The notes beneath the pieces were generated by a model. The model saw only the letters and a list, made by a program, of their open reading frames with translations. It was not told where the DNA came from and did not search any database. The position numbers were made by a program, and so were the translations under genes. From NCBI GenBank assembly GCA_022844125.1, contig JALHMI010000013.1:1-64000 (forward strand): a DNA stretch of 64,000 nt. The letters are read 5' to 3'. Numbering within the stretch: position 1 is the stretch's first letter; every line of letters begins with the position of its first letter. Source of the stretch: Pirellulales bacterium. GTDB taxonomy: Bacteria; Planctomycetota; Planctomycetia; Pirellulales; PALSA-1355. Below, piece by piece: positions 26,768 through 36,406 of this stretch.

Positions 26768-28054
26768 ATGCGAAAATATCTCGTCGTTCTCGGCTGCCTG
26801 ATCGGGTCAAGCGAGCTTGCCACTGCCGCGGGTCCGCCCTCGGTCGCGCCGCGCGAAGGCGTCGTGCTGTTGAGCAACGGGGAGATCATCCGCGGTACGA
26901 TCATCCCGGCCGGCGACCGGTATGACGTGCACCTGGAATCGGGCGAGATCAGCCTGCGCAAGGCCGATATCGCTGCCGTTTGCCAAACGGTTGAGGAATG
27001 CTATCGGCATAGGCGGGCCGACATCGACTCAGGCCGCGTGCAAGACCATCTGGAGCTGGCCGAGTGGTGCGTGCGGAATCGGCTGTTCGCGGAAGCCGAG
27101 GCGGAGCTGGCTGACGCTCGCAAGGCCGATGCTTCGCATCCCAAGTTGCGACTCGTCGAATCGCGTCTCGAACTGGCCCGAACGCCGGCTCCGACGGCAC
27201 CTGTGGTCGACAGCAGCAAAATCGATCGCACGGCTGCTGTGGCATCCATCGAGACGGCGGCTCGCAATCTGCCACCGGGGACGATGGAGACCTTCACCAA
27301 CACCATACAACCTCTGCTATTGAACACTTGCTCGAAGAGCGGCTGCCACGCCGGCCGCAGCGAAGGTGGATTCAAGCTGGAGCGGATGCACCCGCGATTC
27401 TCGAGTCGCTCGGCTACCCAACGTAATCTGGAGCAAGTCCTGTCGCTGGTGAACCGCAACGATCCTCCGCAGAGCGCACTCCTGCAGACGCCCATCCATC
27501 CGCACGCCAATGTGAAAGTGCCGGTCTTTACCGACCGGCATCAGGGTCAATACCGCCAAATCGTCCAGTGGGTCTATGCCGTCGCAGGCAGTTACACTCC
27601 GACCGAGGCGCCCTCGCTGGCCGAACGCACCTCGCCGCTGTTGCAGAACGTACCAGGTGCAAGCGGCGTCATGACCGGTGCCAGCAACCTCGTCCTGGAC
27701 GCCACCGAGCTCGAAGCCGAGTTGCCAGCTGCGACGAGAGAAATGACTCCGGCAGAATTATCAGCTGCCGGACCTGACACTCCACCTGCCGAGAGTCTTC
27801 CGACGGAAGGAGCCGGCGAGAACGCCACCGTTGATCCAACCGCCTCACAAAGAGCCTATACTCCGCAGCAATTGCGAGCGATGGGGCTCGATGAGTCGGG
27901 TCTGCCAGTGCATTCAGGGGCGAGCGTCGTGCAGCGCGGAGCAGCGGGCCGTAAAAGCTCCCACTTGCAACGCGGCGCCCAGGCGCCCGCCGGGTTCACG
28001 CCTCGGGATGAGTTTGATCCCGAGATCTTCAATCGGCGGTACTTCAGCCAATAG
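26768..28054 (+). CDS. Exported PSCyt1-like protein with CX4CH motif
   Basis: A 428-residue exported protein. Residues 1-20 form a signal peptide. Residues 30-80 form a small beta region (VLLSNGEIIRGTI...DVHLESGEISL) and residues 95-145 resemble a short helical repeat. Near residue 195, CSKSGCHAG followed by GGFKL resembles the planctomycete PSCyt1 cytochrome region, but the haem site is CX4CH rather than CXXCH. Haem attachment is therefore uncertain. The C-terminal 150 residues are low-complexity and probably disordered. No DUF1549/1553 or PSD1 domain follows as in full-length PSCyt1 proteins. Confidence 0.65.
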   Translation: MRKYLVVLGCLIGSSELATAAGPPSVAPREGVVLLSNGEIIRGTIIPAGDRYDVHLESGEISLRKADIAAVCQTVEECYRHRRADIDSGRVQDHLELAEWCVRNRLFAEAEAELADARKADASHPKLRLVESRLELARTPAPTAPVVDSSKIDRTAAVASIETAARNLPPGTMETFTNTIQPLLLNTCSKSGCHAGRSEGGFKLERMHPRFSSRSATQRNLEQVLSLVNRNDPPQSALLQTPIHPHANVKVPVFTDRHQGQYRQIVQWVYAVAGSYTPTEAPSLAERTSPLLQNVPGASGVMTGASNLVLDATELEAELPAATREMTPAELSAAGPDTPPAESLPTEGAGENATVDPTASQRAYTPQQLRAMGLDESGLPVHSGASVVQRGAAGRKSSHLQRGAQAPAGFTPRDEFDPEIFNRRYFSQ

Positions 28055-28066
28055 CGGAATGTTCAG

Positions 28067-28501
28067 TCAGCTCAAGCTGATCTCTCCGGCCGCAATTGCG
28101 TCGAGGAACAGCCGGTTGCTTTCTAGAAGCTCTGGCAGCGTGAGCATCTCGTCACGCAGTAACCAGTGGACGGAGTCGACTTCGGCCGGATTCGGCACGA
28201 TCGTCGCCGTGTCCGTCAGTGCACTGAACCACCACGACAGTGCCACTCCCCAGGGGGTGACGCTACGCCAGATACACCGCAGCGGCTGAACCTCTGCGGC
28301 CAGTTCTTCCAGCAATTCCCGGCGCAGAGCTTCGTCCTCTAATTCTCCCGGCTCGATGCCGCCGCCGGGAAAGCAGTATTTGCCCGGCGCCGCGATACCA
28401 GCAGCGCGGCGGATCACGAGAAACCGCTCCTCGCGCATGATGACTGCAACTACGCCGTGGCGGCGAATCGTGAGCTCCGTTTTCGGGTCGGCAGGCGGCA
28501 T
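28067..28501 (-). CDS. Nudix hydrolase
   Basis: A 144-residue protein with a Nudix box starting at Gly47: PGGGIEPGELEDEALRRELL cut short, then EELAAE. The REUXEE core is intact, with Arg61, Glu62, Glu65 and Glu66; the usual glycine after it is Ala68. Nudix enzymes hydrolyse nucleoside diphosphates linked to another group; the substrate is unknown. The frame is open for 57 codons upstream, but these overlap the divergent gene's leader and lack family similarity, so ATG 28501 is chosen. Confidence 0.88.
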   Translation of the reverse strand: MPPADPKTELTIRRHGVVAVIMREERFLVIRRAAGIAAPGKYCFPGGGIEPGELEDEALRRELLEELAAEVQPLRCIWRSVTPWGVALSWWFSALTDTATIVPNPAEVDSVHWLLRDEMLTLPELLESNRLFLDAIAAGEISLS

Positions 28502-28626
28502 GGCACCATCGTCTGCAGCGGCTCTTCCCGTGTCGAGAGTCAAAAGATGCAAAAGGGTGCGATTGAACTGGGAATAAACCAGCTTGCCGTGGAATCTTCC
28601 AGAATAGAACAAATGGAGGTCCGGCC

Positions 28627-29088
28627 ATGAACGATTCTTCGGCTTCAGTCCGACCGCGCAGCTCGTTTCCACGCTGGCACGAATGGTTGGCAGGCGGGCT
28701 ATTGCTTCTGGTGGCGTTCGGCTACTTCGTCGTTCGGCCCGCTACGGAGCGTCTGCTCCAAGGACTGGGGGGGCTCGCGGCTGCAATTGCCACGCAGACG
28801 TTCGAGTCGCTCAGCCAAACCCACGCACTGGCGTGCCTGGCAATCGAGTTGGACCCTTCTGTCCAGCACCTGTTGGGCGGCGAGATCACATGCGCCCCGG
28901 TAGATGGCGTGACTTGGCGACAGCCCCGCGACGGCGAGACGCTCGAGTTTGAATTCTCGGTCACGAGCGATTCTGGCAAGAAAGGAACCGCACTCGTGGT
29001 CGCCAGACTGCATCAGGACGGTCCTGAAATAGAAAGCATCGTGGTAAATGGAGACGAGGGGAGCGTTTTGCTCCTGCAGCTGCCCTAG
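28627..29088 (+). CDS. Membrane-anchored protein, Coa1-like
   Basis: A 153-residue protein. One transmembrane helix lies at about residues 19-36 (WLAGGLLLLVAFGYFVV). The soluble part (about 65-150) has the order of the Coa1/TIM21-like family: IELDPSVQHLLGGEI, a short beta strand, then EFEFSVTSDSGKKGTALVVA and a terminal strand. Coa1 helps assemble cytochrome c oxidase in eukaryotes, and bacterial versions are uncharacterised. I regard this match as suggestive only. GGAGG precedes the ATG by seven bases. It may form an operon with recQ, 127 bases downstream. Confidence 0.6.
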   Translation: MNDSSASVRPRSSFPRWHEWLAGGLLLLVAFGYFVVRPATERLLQGLGGLAAAIATQTFESLSQTHALACLAIELDPSVQHLLGGEITCAPVDGVTWRQPRDGETLEFEFSVTSDSGKKGTALVVARLHQDGPEIESIVVNGDEGSVLLLQLP

Positions 29089-29215
29089 CGGTCAGCGCAG
29101 CCGCTTCCGCGGTCGCAATGGTTGTTCGCCTGCGGCCACGACTTATAATGACCTCAGCACTGTTCAAATGTGCGGGTGTAGCCGCACGACGTAGGCCATG
29201 AGCTGAGGGTTTCGG

Positions 29216-31780
29216 ATGACTCTGACGGCGGACGATCCCCTCACGAAGCATCTTGCATGTTTCGGCTTGGCGGCGTTTCGCCCCGGTCAGCGTACGGTCA
29301 TCGAGACCGTGCTCTCCGGTAAAGACTGCCTGTGCGTGATGCCCACGGGCGGGGGCAAGAGTCTGTGCTACCAACTGCCGGCAATCGCCCGCGATGGGGT
29401 GACGCTCGTCATTTCGCCGCTGATCGCCCTGATGAAGGACCAGGTCGACAGTCTTACGGCCCGGGGCCTGCCCGCCACGTTTATCAACAGCACGCTCACG
29501 CCGGACGAACAGTCTGAGCGTCTGGCTGCGATGGCGGCGGGCGAGTACAAGCTGGTGTACGTCGTTCCCGAGCGGTTTCGCAGCAATCGTTTCGTTGAGG
29601 CGGTGCGCGAAAGCGGGGTGCGGCTTTTGGCCGTCGATGAAGCGCACTGCGTGAGCGAGTGGGGGCACGACTTTCGCCCCGACTATGCGCGGCTCGGCAG
29701 CTTTCGGCAGAAGCTCGGCAACCCGCCCACGATCGCGCTCACGGCCACGGCCACCGACGCGGTCCGACGCGACATCGTCGAACTTTTGAATCTGCGTGAG
29801 CCGGAAGTGTTCATCACTGGATTTGCCCGGCCGAACCTGCACTACAGTGTCAGCGTGTGCTCGACCGATCGCGACAAGGATCAGCGACTGTTCACGTTCC
29901 TCAAGCAGCATCCCGGTTCAGGCATCGTTTATGCTTCGACGCGGAAGCGCTGCGAGGATCTTGCCGAGCGGATCGCCACGGAAAGCGGACGCTCGACCGT
30001 CGTCTACCATGCAGGTCTCCAACCGCAGGATCGCCGCGCGGCTCAGGATGCATTCATGGGCGGCAAGCGCGAGATTGCGGTCGCCACGCTGGCCTTCGGC
30101 ATGGGCATCGACAAAGCCGACGTACGCTTCGTCATCCATTACAACCTGCCGGGGAGCCTTGAGGCCTACTACCAGGAGGCCGGCCGCGCGGGACGCGATG
30201 GCCAGCCGGCGAGCTGCCTGCTGTTGTTCGGCGGGGGCGACCGCAACATTCATGCGTTTTTCATCGAGAGCTCGTACCCCGACCGGAACGTCGTGCGGCA
30301 GGTGTACGACTATCTGCGAGGACTGGATCAATCGCCGATCGAGATGACGCAACAAGAAGTCAAGGAGGCGCTCGGCCTGCAGATCAGCGGCGAAGGCGTG
30401 GGTGCGTGCGAGAAGTTGCTGGAAAGCGCCGGGGCGCTGGAACGGCTCGAGTCGAGCGAGAACACGGCCGCGGTCAGGCTCTCAAGCGACGTGCCCACGC
30501 TCGTGGAGCTGTTGCCGCCGCAGGCCAAGATCAAACGGCGCGTGATGCGGGCAGTAGAAATATTTGTTGGGCCGAGGCGGCATGAGTGGTGTTACCTGCA
30601 ACCTCGGGAGCTTCTGCGCGAGCTCCCGGAGCTCGATAGCGCCGACCTCTCGCGGCACCTGCGCGAACTGACTTCGCTCAGCGCGTTCGACTATGTTCCG
30701 CCGTTCCGCGGCCGAGCTGTTCACATCCGTGATCGCACGATTCCATTCCAGAAGATCGAAATCGATTTCGAGACGCTCGATAAGCAGAAGGCCGCCGAAT
30801 ATGAGCGACTCGAGCACGTGCTCAGGTTCGCCCGCGATCATCGCTGCCGGCAACTCCGGATCCTGGAGTACTTCGGCCAGGAAGATGGGGAGCCGTGCGG
30901 CAATTGCGACAACTGTCATCCGCGTGCCCAGGCTGGCGCGCACGGTCGAGCCCGCCCGGCAGACGCCAAGGTATTGGAAACGGTCCGCATGGTGCTGAGC
31001 GGAGTCGCCAGGGCTTCGCAGCGTCGCGTGGGTTGCGGCAAACAGCTCATCGCGAAGATGCTCTGCGGCTCAAGTGACAAGGCCGTGATTCGCAACCGAC
31101 TTGACCAGCTCACCACATTCGGGCTGCTGGGTCATTTGAAGCAATCAGAGGTAGCCCAGCTTATGGACGCGATGCTCGCGGCGGGATTGCTGGAGCAGAA
31201 CGAAATTGAGCCGTTCCGGCCGATCGTGCAGCTCACCGCACGGGGACTGGAAGTCATGGCCGGCCGTGCCGATGAGACGCTGGCACTCGCGGTCCCCGAT
31301 GCACTGTGGCGAAAAATCGGCGGCTCGACGAAGGCGAACGCGACCGTCGCGCCGCGAGTGGAATCATCATCGAAGCCGAGCGCCAAGCCTGTCTCTCAGG
31401 ATGTGCGTGAAGAGCCGATCGTCCCGCAATTGGACTTGCAAAGTAGTTCAGCCCCATTGGCTGCAAACCCGCAGTTCACAGCGCCAGCAACCGCTCAACC
31501 CAGCCACTATTGGACGTGGCGGCTCTTGGATGCCGGGTTTACACCAACCGAATGCGCCGCCGCGCGGGGTCTGGCTGAGGAAGTCGTGCTCGATCAGGCG
31601 CTCCGCGCCGCCGATGGCGGGCTGGAAATTGATGCTCTCTGGTTCCTAGCCGAGGAACAGATTGCAACGATTCGCAGTGTCGTGGGCAGCACTCCACCTG
31701 AGCGCATTCGCCCGCTTTTGAGCAAGCTTCCGCGTGGAACGCGCTACGAACATGTGCAACTGGTGCTGAAATCACGATAG
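29216..31780 (+). CDS. recQ: RecQ family ATP-dependent DNA helicase, long form
   Basis: An 854-residue helicase. Motifs: Walker A MPTGGGKS (42-49), DEAH (141-144), ALTATAT, and in the second RecA domain GRAGRDG. The zinc-binding cysteines are Cys544, Cys561, Cys564 and Cys567. A winged-helix-like RQC segment follows (VRMVLSGVARASQRRVGCGK cut short). The C-terminus (about 775-854) carries another HTH-like unit (AGFTPTECAAARGLAEEVV) instead of a clear HRDC domain. RecQ unwinds DNA 3' to 5' in recombination and repair. It ends one base before the upstream limit of the ftsH frame. Confidence 0.93.
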   Translation: MTLTADDPLTKHLACFGLAAFRPGQRTVIETVLSGKDCLCVMPTGGGKSLCYQLPAIARDGVTLVISPLIALMKDQVDSLTARGLPATFINSTLTPDEQSERLAAMAAGEYKLVYVVPERFRSNRFVEAVRESGVRLLAVDEAHCVSEWGHDFRPDYARLGSFRQKLGNPPTIALTATATDAVRRDIVELLNLREPEVFITGFARPNLHYSVSVCSTDRDKDQRLFTFLKQHPGSGIVYASTRKRCEDLAERIATESGRSTVVYHAGLQPQDRRAAQDAFMGGKREIAVATLAFGMGIDKADVRFVIHYNLPGSLEAYYQEAGRAGRDGQPASCLLLFGGGDRNIHAFFIESSYPDRNVVRQVYDYLRGLDQSPIEMTQQEVKEALGLQISGEGVGACEKLLESAGALERLESSENTAAVRLSSDVPTLVELLPPQAKIKRRVMRAVEIFVGPRRHEWCYLQPRELLRELPELDSADLSRHLRELTSLSAFDYVPPFRGRAVHIRDRTIPFQKIEIDFETLDKQKAAEYERLEHVLRFARDHRCRQLRILEYFGQEDGEPCGNCDNCHPRAQAGAHGRARPADAKVLETVRMVLSGVARASQRRVGCGKQLIAKMLCGSSDKAVIRNRLDQLTTFGLLGHLKQSEVAQLMDAMLAAGLLEQNEIEPFRPIVQLTARGLEVMAGRADETLALAVPDALWRKIGGSTKANATVAPRVESSSKPSAKPVSQDVREEPIVPQLDLQSSSAPLAANPQFTAPATAQPSHYWTWRLLDAGFTPTECAAARGLAEEVVLDQALRAADGGLEIDALWFLAEEQIATIRSVVGSTPPERIRPLLSKLPRGTRYEHVQLVLKSR

Positions 31781-31880
31781 GTGGGGATGCCCTCGCGTGT
31801 GCCCGGGGTCGAAAAAGAGACCCTCGTGGGATACAATCCCTCACCGAGCGGCGCAAGCGGTGCTGCTCTTTGTTCCCCTC

Positions 31881-31885
31881 GGAGG
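31881..31885 (+). promoter_or_regulatory. Shine-Dalgarno that decides the ftsH start
   Basis: GGAGG lies six bases before GTG 31892. It supports this start over an earlier GTG in the same frame at 31781, whose 37-codon extension has no match to FtsH N-termini. Confidence 0.8.
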
Positions 31886-31891
31886 AAACCG

Positions 31892-33901
31892 GTGTCGACC
31901 GACAAACCCACGGGTCCCCCTGCTGCGAAGCCAACCAAGCAGCCGCCTGCGCCTCGTCTCAGCACATCAACCATGTTGATCGCCGTCGTGGCGGTGTTCG
32001 CACTTCTCCTGTGGTGGCAACTCAACAATCCGCAGCCGCGGCAGCAGATCACTTACAGCCGGTTCATGCAGGAACTGAACTCGGATAATATCAAGGAAGT
32101 CGAATTCAACGGGCTTTACGTGCTGGGAAAATTCCGCACACCCCCCGTGGAGACGACTAAAAAACGTGGCGAAGACGGGAAGGAACGCGAAGTCCACGAG
32201 GCGATGCATCCCGATTTTTCGGTGACGCTCAGCCCACTGGTGGGTGAGGATCTCGACAAGAAACTACTGCAGAACAAGGTCGTGGTCCGCTCGCAACAGA
32301 GCACCGACGGTACGGGGCTGTTGGTAATCGCCTACTTGATCGGCACCGTATTGATCTTCGGCTTCGTGTGGATGATGTTTCGCCGAGCTCGCGAACAATT
32401 CATGGGCGGCGGCATTCTGGGCGGATTTGCCAAGAGTCCGGCCAAGCTTTATGAGCTTTCAAACAAGCCCGTGACGTTTGCCGACGTGGCCGGCCTCGAA
32501 GGCGTGAAACACGACCTTGAAGAAATTGTCGAGTTCCTCAAGAACCCAGAAAAGTTTCAGCGACTGGGCGGCCGCGTCCCCAAAGGCATCCTGCTGATGG
32601 GGCCTCCCGGCACTGGCAAGACGCTGCTGGCCCGGGCCGTGGCGGGTGAAGCCGGCGTGCCGTTCTTTTCCATCTCCGGCAGCGAGTTCATTCAGATGTT
32701 CGTGGGCGTCGGCGCCAGCCGCGTCCGCGACATGTTCAAGACCGCCAAGGAATCGTCGCCCTGCATACTGTTCATTGATGAAATCGATGCGGTCGGTCGG
32801 GTGCGCGGGGCTGGACTTGGGGGTGGGCATGATGAACGCGAGCAGACGCTGAACCAGATCCTTAGCGAGATGGATGGCTTCAGCCAAACCGAGGCAGTGA
32901 TCGTACTGGCGGCCACGAACCGGCCCGACGTGCTCGATCCGGCCCTTTTGCGCCCCGGTCGTTTTGATCGCCACATTACGGTCGATCGACCGAATCACAA
33001 GGGAAGGCTCGCGATTCTCAAGGTGCACGTTCGTGACGTGCCGCTGGCCGACGATGTCGATCTCGACCGGCTCGCCAGCGCTACCGTCGGTCTCACCGGA
33101 GCCGATATCCGTAACCTGGTGAACGAGGCCGCGCTGTGGGCCACGCGCAAGAACAAAGACAAAGTCGACATGAGCGACTTTGAGTACGCTCGGGACCGCG
33201 TGCTGATGGGTCCCAAGCGAGAAGAAGTCCTCGCCGGCAAGGAGAAGCGAATGACCGCGATTCACGAAGCAGGACACGCGCTGTTGGCTTGGATCGTGCC
33301 TGGGGCCGATCGTGTGCACAAGGTCACGATCATTCCGCGCGGGCGAGCACTGGGCGTAACACAACTGGTGCCCGAGGAAGACCGAATGAATATCAGCGAG
33401 TCGGAGATTCACGGCCGGCTGTGCTTCATGCTGGGCGGCCGCGCTGCCGAAAAGTTGATCTACGACGAGTATAGCGCCGGCGCCGAGAATGACCTGACCC
33501 AGGCCACGCGGCTCGCCCGGCGGATGGTCACCGCCTGGGGCATGAGCAAGCGGCTGGGGCCCGTCGCCTATCGCACCAGCGAGGAGCATCCGTTCCTGGG
33601 GAAGGAAATCCACGAGCATCGCGACTTCAGCGAGCACAGCGCACAGCTCATCGACGAAGAGGTATCGAAGATCCTGCACGCGGCTTCGGATCGAGCCGAC
33701 ACGCTGCTGCTCAAACATCGCGATCAGCTCGAAAAGCTTGCCGGCGCGCTCGAGGAACAAGAAGTCCTCGACGAGCACGAGATCGAACTGCTCCTGGGCC
33801 CCTCGATTAACAAGCGAGCCGAGTCGAACGGCAGGCCGGTGGATGTGGCGCCGACGATTGGTGGATCAGACGTGCAGCCCGCCCAGCAGTCGAAGCCGTA
33901 G
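31892..33901 (+). CDS. ftsH: ATP-dependent zinc metalloprotease FtsH
   Basis: A 669-residue FtsH from GTG 31892. Two membrane helices lie at about residues 22-42 and 142-160, bracketing a periplasmic domain. The AAA+ core has Walker A GPPGTGKT (237-244), IDEIDAVGR and the second region of homology ([18 protein letters not shown] cut short). The protease site is HEAGH (His458-His462) with a downstream aspartate in the SAGAENDL region. FtsH degrades membrane and short-lived cytoplasmic proteins. The C-terminal tail after LLLGP is low-complexity. It may be read with recQ, which ends about 110 bases upstream. Confidence 0.97.
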   Translation: MSTDKPTGPPAAKPTKQPPAPRLSTSTMLIAVVAVFALLLWWQLNNPQPRQQITYSRFMQELNSDNIKEVEFNGLYVLGKFRTPPVETTKKRGEDGKEREVHEAMHPDFSVTLSPLVGEDLDKKLLQNKVVVRSQQSTDGTGLLVIAYLIGTVLIFGFVWMMFRRAREQFMGGGILGGFAKSPAKLYELSNKPVTFADVAGLEGVKHDLEEIVEFLKNPEKFQRLGGRVPKGILLMGPPGTGKTLLARAVAGEAGVPFFSISGSEFIQMFVGVGASRVRDMFKTAKESSPCILFIDEIDAVGRVRGAGLGGGHDEREQTLNQILSEMDGFSQTEAVIVLAATNRPDVLDPALLRPGRFDRHITVDRPNHKGRLAILKVHVRDVPLADDVDLDRLASATVGLTGADIRNLVNEAALWATRKNKDKVDMSDFEYARDRVLMGPKREEVLAGKEKRMTAIHEAGHALLAWIVPGADRVHKVTIIPRGRALGVTQLVPEEDRMNISESEIHGRLCFMLGGRAAEKLIYDEYSAGAENDLTQATRLARRMVTAWGMSKRLGPVAYRTSEEHPFLGKEIHEHRDFSEHSAQLIDEEVSKILHAASDRADTLLLKHRDQLEKLAGALEEQEVLDEHEIELLLGPSINKRAESNGRPVDVAPTIGGSDVQPAQQSKP

Positions 33902-33903
33902 GC

Positions 33904-35370
33904 CTAATCTGCTTTCCGGCCTGTGAACGTCAGGTCATCAAGGTAAATCTCGACCGCGTGACCGCCGGACTGCAGGTTGAAGATACCGAAGCGGTCGAAC
34001 CGCGCTCCGCGCTGCCGATCGCCTGGCCGAAGCTCTAGCGTGTCGCTCTCGCCATCAAAAGTTGTTTCGATTGTTCCATGGCCACCTGCTGCCAGCGGCC
34101 GGTAGTGAATGCGAAACTCGTGCGGCTTTCCATCGGGAAACACCACCGGCCAGGTGCGGCCGGTGGACGAGGTCTCGCCGGCAATCTGCCCGACGCCGTC
34201 AGCGGTGCTGTAGGCTGGACGAAAGTAATGCCCCGCTCGACTCGGACCTTCAACGAGAGCCGCCAGGTAGTTCGATTGCGGTTGCTCATAGTCGGGCGTC
34301 ATCTTGGCTTGCTTCGCAGCCGAGTTGAACCAGCCCAGGTACACACCGCTGTCGCTGGCAGCTTTGTTCAGCGAAAAGTGTCCGCTGGCAATCAGCTCGT
34401 CCTCGAGCGTGAGCATTTCGATGGACGTGCCATAGTAACTGGGCCGTTCGTCGCGGAAGACAATTCCACCAATCTCGCCGAGCCCGCTGCCGGCATGCTG
34501 GGTGAGGCTGAATCCGAAGTCGTGAAACGGCCGGACAAACCGCTCGACGTACCTGGTGTCGTTGCGCCGGGCGTCCCACCGTGGATCGGCGTCGAAGGCA
34601 AACCGCTTCCCGTCCACTTCCAGATCATCCACGTACAACTCGAGCCGGTCGCCTGGTGTCTGGACGTTCCAGATGCCAAAGTGATCGAATTGTGCACCAT
34701 CCGCGCGGTGTCCGTCGGCGAGCGTGGCATGGTAGACACGATCGTCGACGCGAAACACGAGTTGTCCGCGCCCGTCGGCTCCGGCAGGGTCGTAGTCGAG
34801 CGACCAGCGGTGCGGCTTGCCATCGGCAGGGAAGGGTGGGGTTGGCGTCTTCTGGTACTGTTCGCCTTCGAATGCTCCCCCGCCGCCGGTGCGCCAGCGA
34901 CTCGTGCCATATTCGTAAAACATCCAGAACTTGCCGCCGTTGCCGTCAATTCGGAAGGCGAGCGAGTTCGGCGTGCGCCATGAAGGGGGCGGAGCCCGGA
35001 ACCAGCCGATCATCGCGCCGCTGCCGCCACCCGCCGCGGGCACAGCCAGAACACCCGAGGCGTGCAGCCGGTCGTCCAGCGATTTTGTCTGAATCGGCAG
35101 TGCATAGAATGCCGCCTCGCTCGAACGTTGAATGACACCGCCGATTTCACCTGCTGCAGCGCCCCCTGCCCGGCTGGAAGGTTGATAGCCGAATTTTTGC
35201 TCCGCCTGCTGTGGTTGCTGCTGCTCGAGGCGATTGCGAAAGCCATCCCACTGGGGATCGGCGTCGAAGTGCCTTACCGCGTGATGCCCAGGCTCGTCTG
35301 CCTTAATGGAACTCAGGGCACAGCTTGCGAGGATCGACAGCAGGAAGATCAGGTGTTTCTTGCCCATCAT
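33904..35370 (-). CDS. Secreted protein with two tandem LamG-like repeats
   Basis: A 488-residue exported protein. Residues 1-25 are a signal peptide (MMGKKHLIFLLSILASCALSS cut short). The rest is an internal duplication: both halves contain FDADPQWD/FDADPRWD, GEIGGV/GEIGGI, a DGxGQ-type strand and a closing FDHFGIWN/FDRFGIFN then EL/EI-YVDDL/YLDDL. This is the concanavalin/LamG-like fold by eye. Carbohydrate binding is the usual inference; no catalytic residues are seen. The gene converges with ftsH with only two bases between the stops, so they may share a terminator. Confidence 0.78.
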   Translation of the reverse strand: MMGKKHLIFLLSILASCALSSIKADEPGHHAVRHFDADPQWDGFRNRLEQQQPQQAEQKFGYQPSSRAGGAAAGEIGGVIQRSSEAAFYALPIQTKSLDDRLHASGVLAVPAAGGGSGAMIGWFRAPPPSWRTPNSLAFRIDGNGGKFWMFYEYGTSRWRTGGGGAFEGEQYQKTPTPPFPADGKPHRWSLDYDPAGADGRGQLVFRVDDRVYHATLADGHRADGAQFDHFGIWNVQTPGDRLELYVDDLEVDGKRFAFDADPRWDARRNDTRYVERFVRPFHDFGFSLTQHAGSGLGEIGGIVFRDERPSYYGTSIEMLTLEDELIASGHFSLNKAASDSGVYLGWFNSAAKQAKMTPDYEQPQSNYLAALVEGPSRAGHYFRPAYSTADGVGQIAGETSSTGRTWPVVFPDGKPHEFRIHYRPLAAGGHGTIETTFDGESDTLELRPGDRQRGARFDRFGIFNLQSGGHAVEIYLDDLTFTGRKAD

Positions 35371-35471
35371 CCGGGAACCTTGTGAGGAGCAGGAGGGGGT
35401 GGTATTCTCGCGGGCACGTGTTGTACCACGCCGTCAAGTTTCCGCCCAAGCATTTGAAGGAAAAAAGTTCG

Positions 35472-35777
35472 ATGCTCGCCCACATGGTTTACTTCTCACT
35501 CAAGGACAAATCGCCGGAAGGCGTTCAGCGTCATGTCGACGCCTGCCAGAAGTATCTCGACGGACACGAAGGCGTGGTGTTCTTCGGCGTCGGCACGCGC
35601 ACTCCCGATTTGACTCGACCGGTGAACGATCTGGAATTCGACGTCGGACTGCACGTGGTATTTGCCGACCGCGCGAGCCACGACACCTATCAGGCGCATC
35701 CGCGGCACATTCAGTTCATCGAAGAAACCAGGCCGACCTGGGCTGGTGCGCGGGTATTTGACGCCGATCTAAAGTAG
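35472..35777 (+). CDS. Dabb (stress-responsive A/B barrel) protein
   Basis: A 101-residue single-domain protein of the Dabb family: MLAHMVYFSLKDKSPEG, then the family's GxxF-like strand with FGVGTRTPDL and ALFDVG-like DVGLHVVFADRASHDTY cut short, then the HPRHIQFIEE helix. Dabb proteins form dimeric barrels related to small monooxygenases; the function is mostly unknown. AAGGA lies eight bases before the ATG. Confidence 0.85.
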   Translation: MLAHMVYFSLKDKSPEGVQRHVDACQKYLDGHEGVVFFGVGTRTPDLTRPVNDLEFDVGLHVVFADRASHDTYQAHPRHIQFIEETRPTWAGARVFDADLK

Positions 35778-36015
35778 CCAGGTGGGCTCTCTTCGAATTG
35801 GATAATATTGGTTGGTTTGATTGCGGAGGCGACTGACTAAGCCCCCGCTACAGGCCGAACAATCCGCACCAGCGGCCGTTCGCAGTGAAATCTCTCGGCC
35901 CCAGATTTACCAGCTCGCGCCATTCCACTCCTTGGTCCCAGGATGCATACCACCCAAGCTATGCTTTCTGTGAAGGGGCAAATCGGTCAAGTTCTGCAGG
36001 CACCTGGTTCTTGGT

Positions 36016-36378
36016 ATGGAACGAATGCTGCAAGAGATTCCGCGCAGCGGGATGGGCATCCACGAGTTAATCGTGGAGGCGCATCAAGATGTGCGGAAGG
36101 ACCGACGTTCCGAAACTCGCTACCCGTTCTTCCGCAAGGTCGAGATGAACGCTGGCGGCGAAGCACCGTGCGTCGCCTTCACGCGGGAGATTTCCTCGGT
36201 GGGCGTGGGCCTGTTGCACAACGTGCCGCTTACTCCGGGCGAGGTCGAACTCTCAATCCCGAGCAAGAAGGGCTATTCCATCCGCATCCGCACCAAGATC
36301 CTCTGGTGCCAGGCTTGCGGAGAAGGCTGGTTCGTGAGCGGCGGACAGTTCGTCGGAACCGCGTTCGTCGACCAGTAA
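36016..36378 (+). CDS. PilZ domain protein (c-di-GMP receptor candidate)
   Basis: A 120-residue protein. The c-di-GMP-binding signature is present in altered form: RSETR (Arg31, Arg35) for RxxxR, and EISSVG (58-63) for (D/N)xSxxG, with Glu replacing Asp/Asn. The rest (LTPGEVELSIP, IRTKILWCQACGEGW, GTAFV) follows the PilZ barrel. If it binds c-di-GMP, the diguanylate cyclase at 48.4 kb is a possible source. There is no output domain, so it is probably an adaptor. Confidence 0.85.
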   Translation: MERMLQEIPRSGMGIHELIVEAHQDVRKDRRSETRYPFFRKVEMNAGGEAPCVAFTREISSVGVGLLHNVPLTPGEVELSIPSKKGYSIRIRTKILWCQACGEGWFVSGGQFVGTAFVDQ

Positions 36379-36406
36379 CGCTTAGTGGTCTCTTGTCAGA
36401 ATCTGC

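Noticed and set aside
31781-31891. Upstream GTG for ftsH
   Set aside because: The GGAGG at 31881 supports GTG 31892, and the extension is not FtsH-like.
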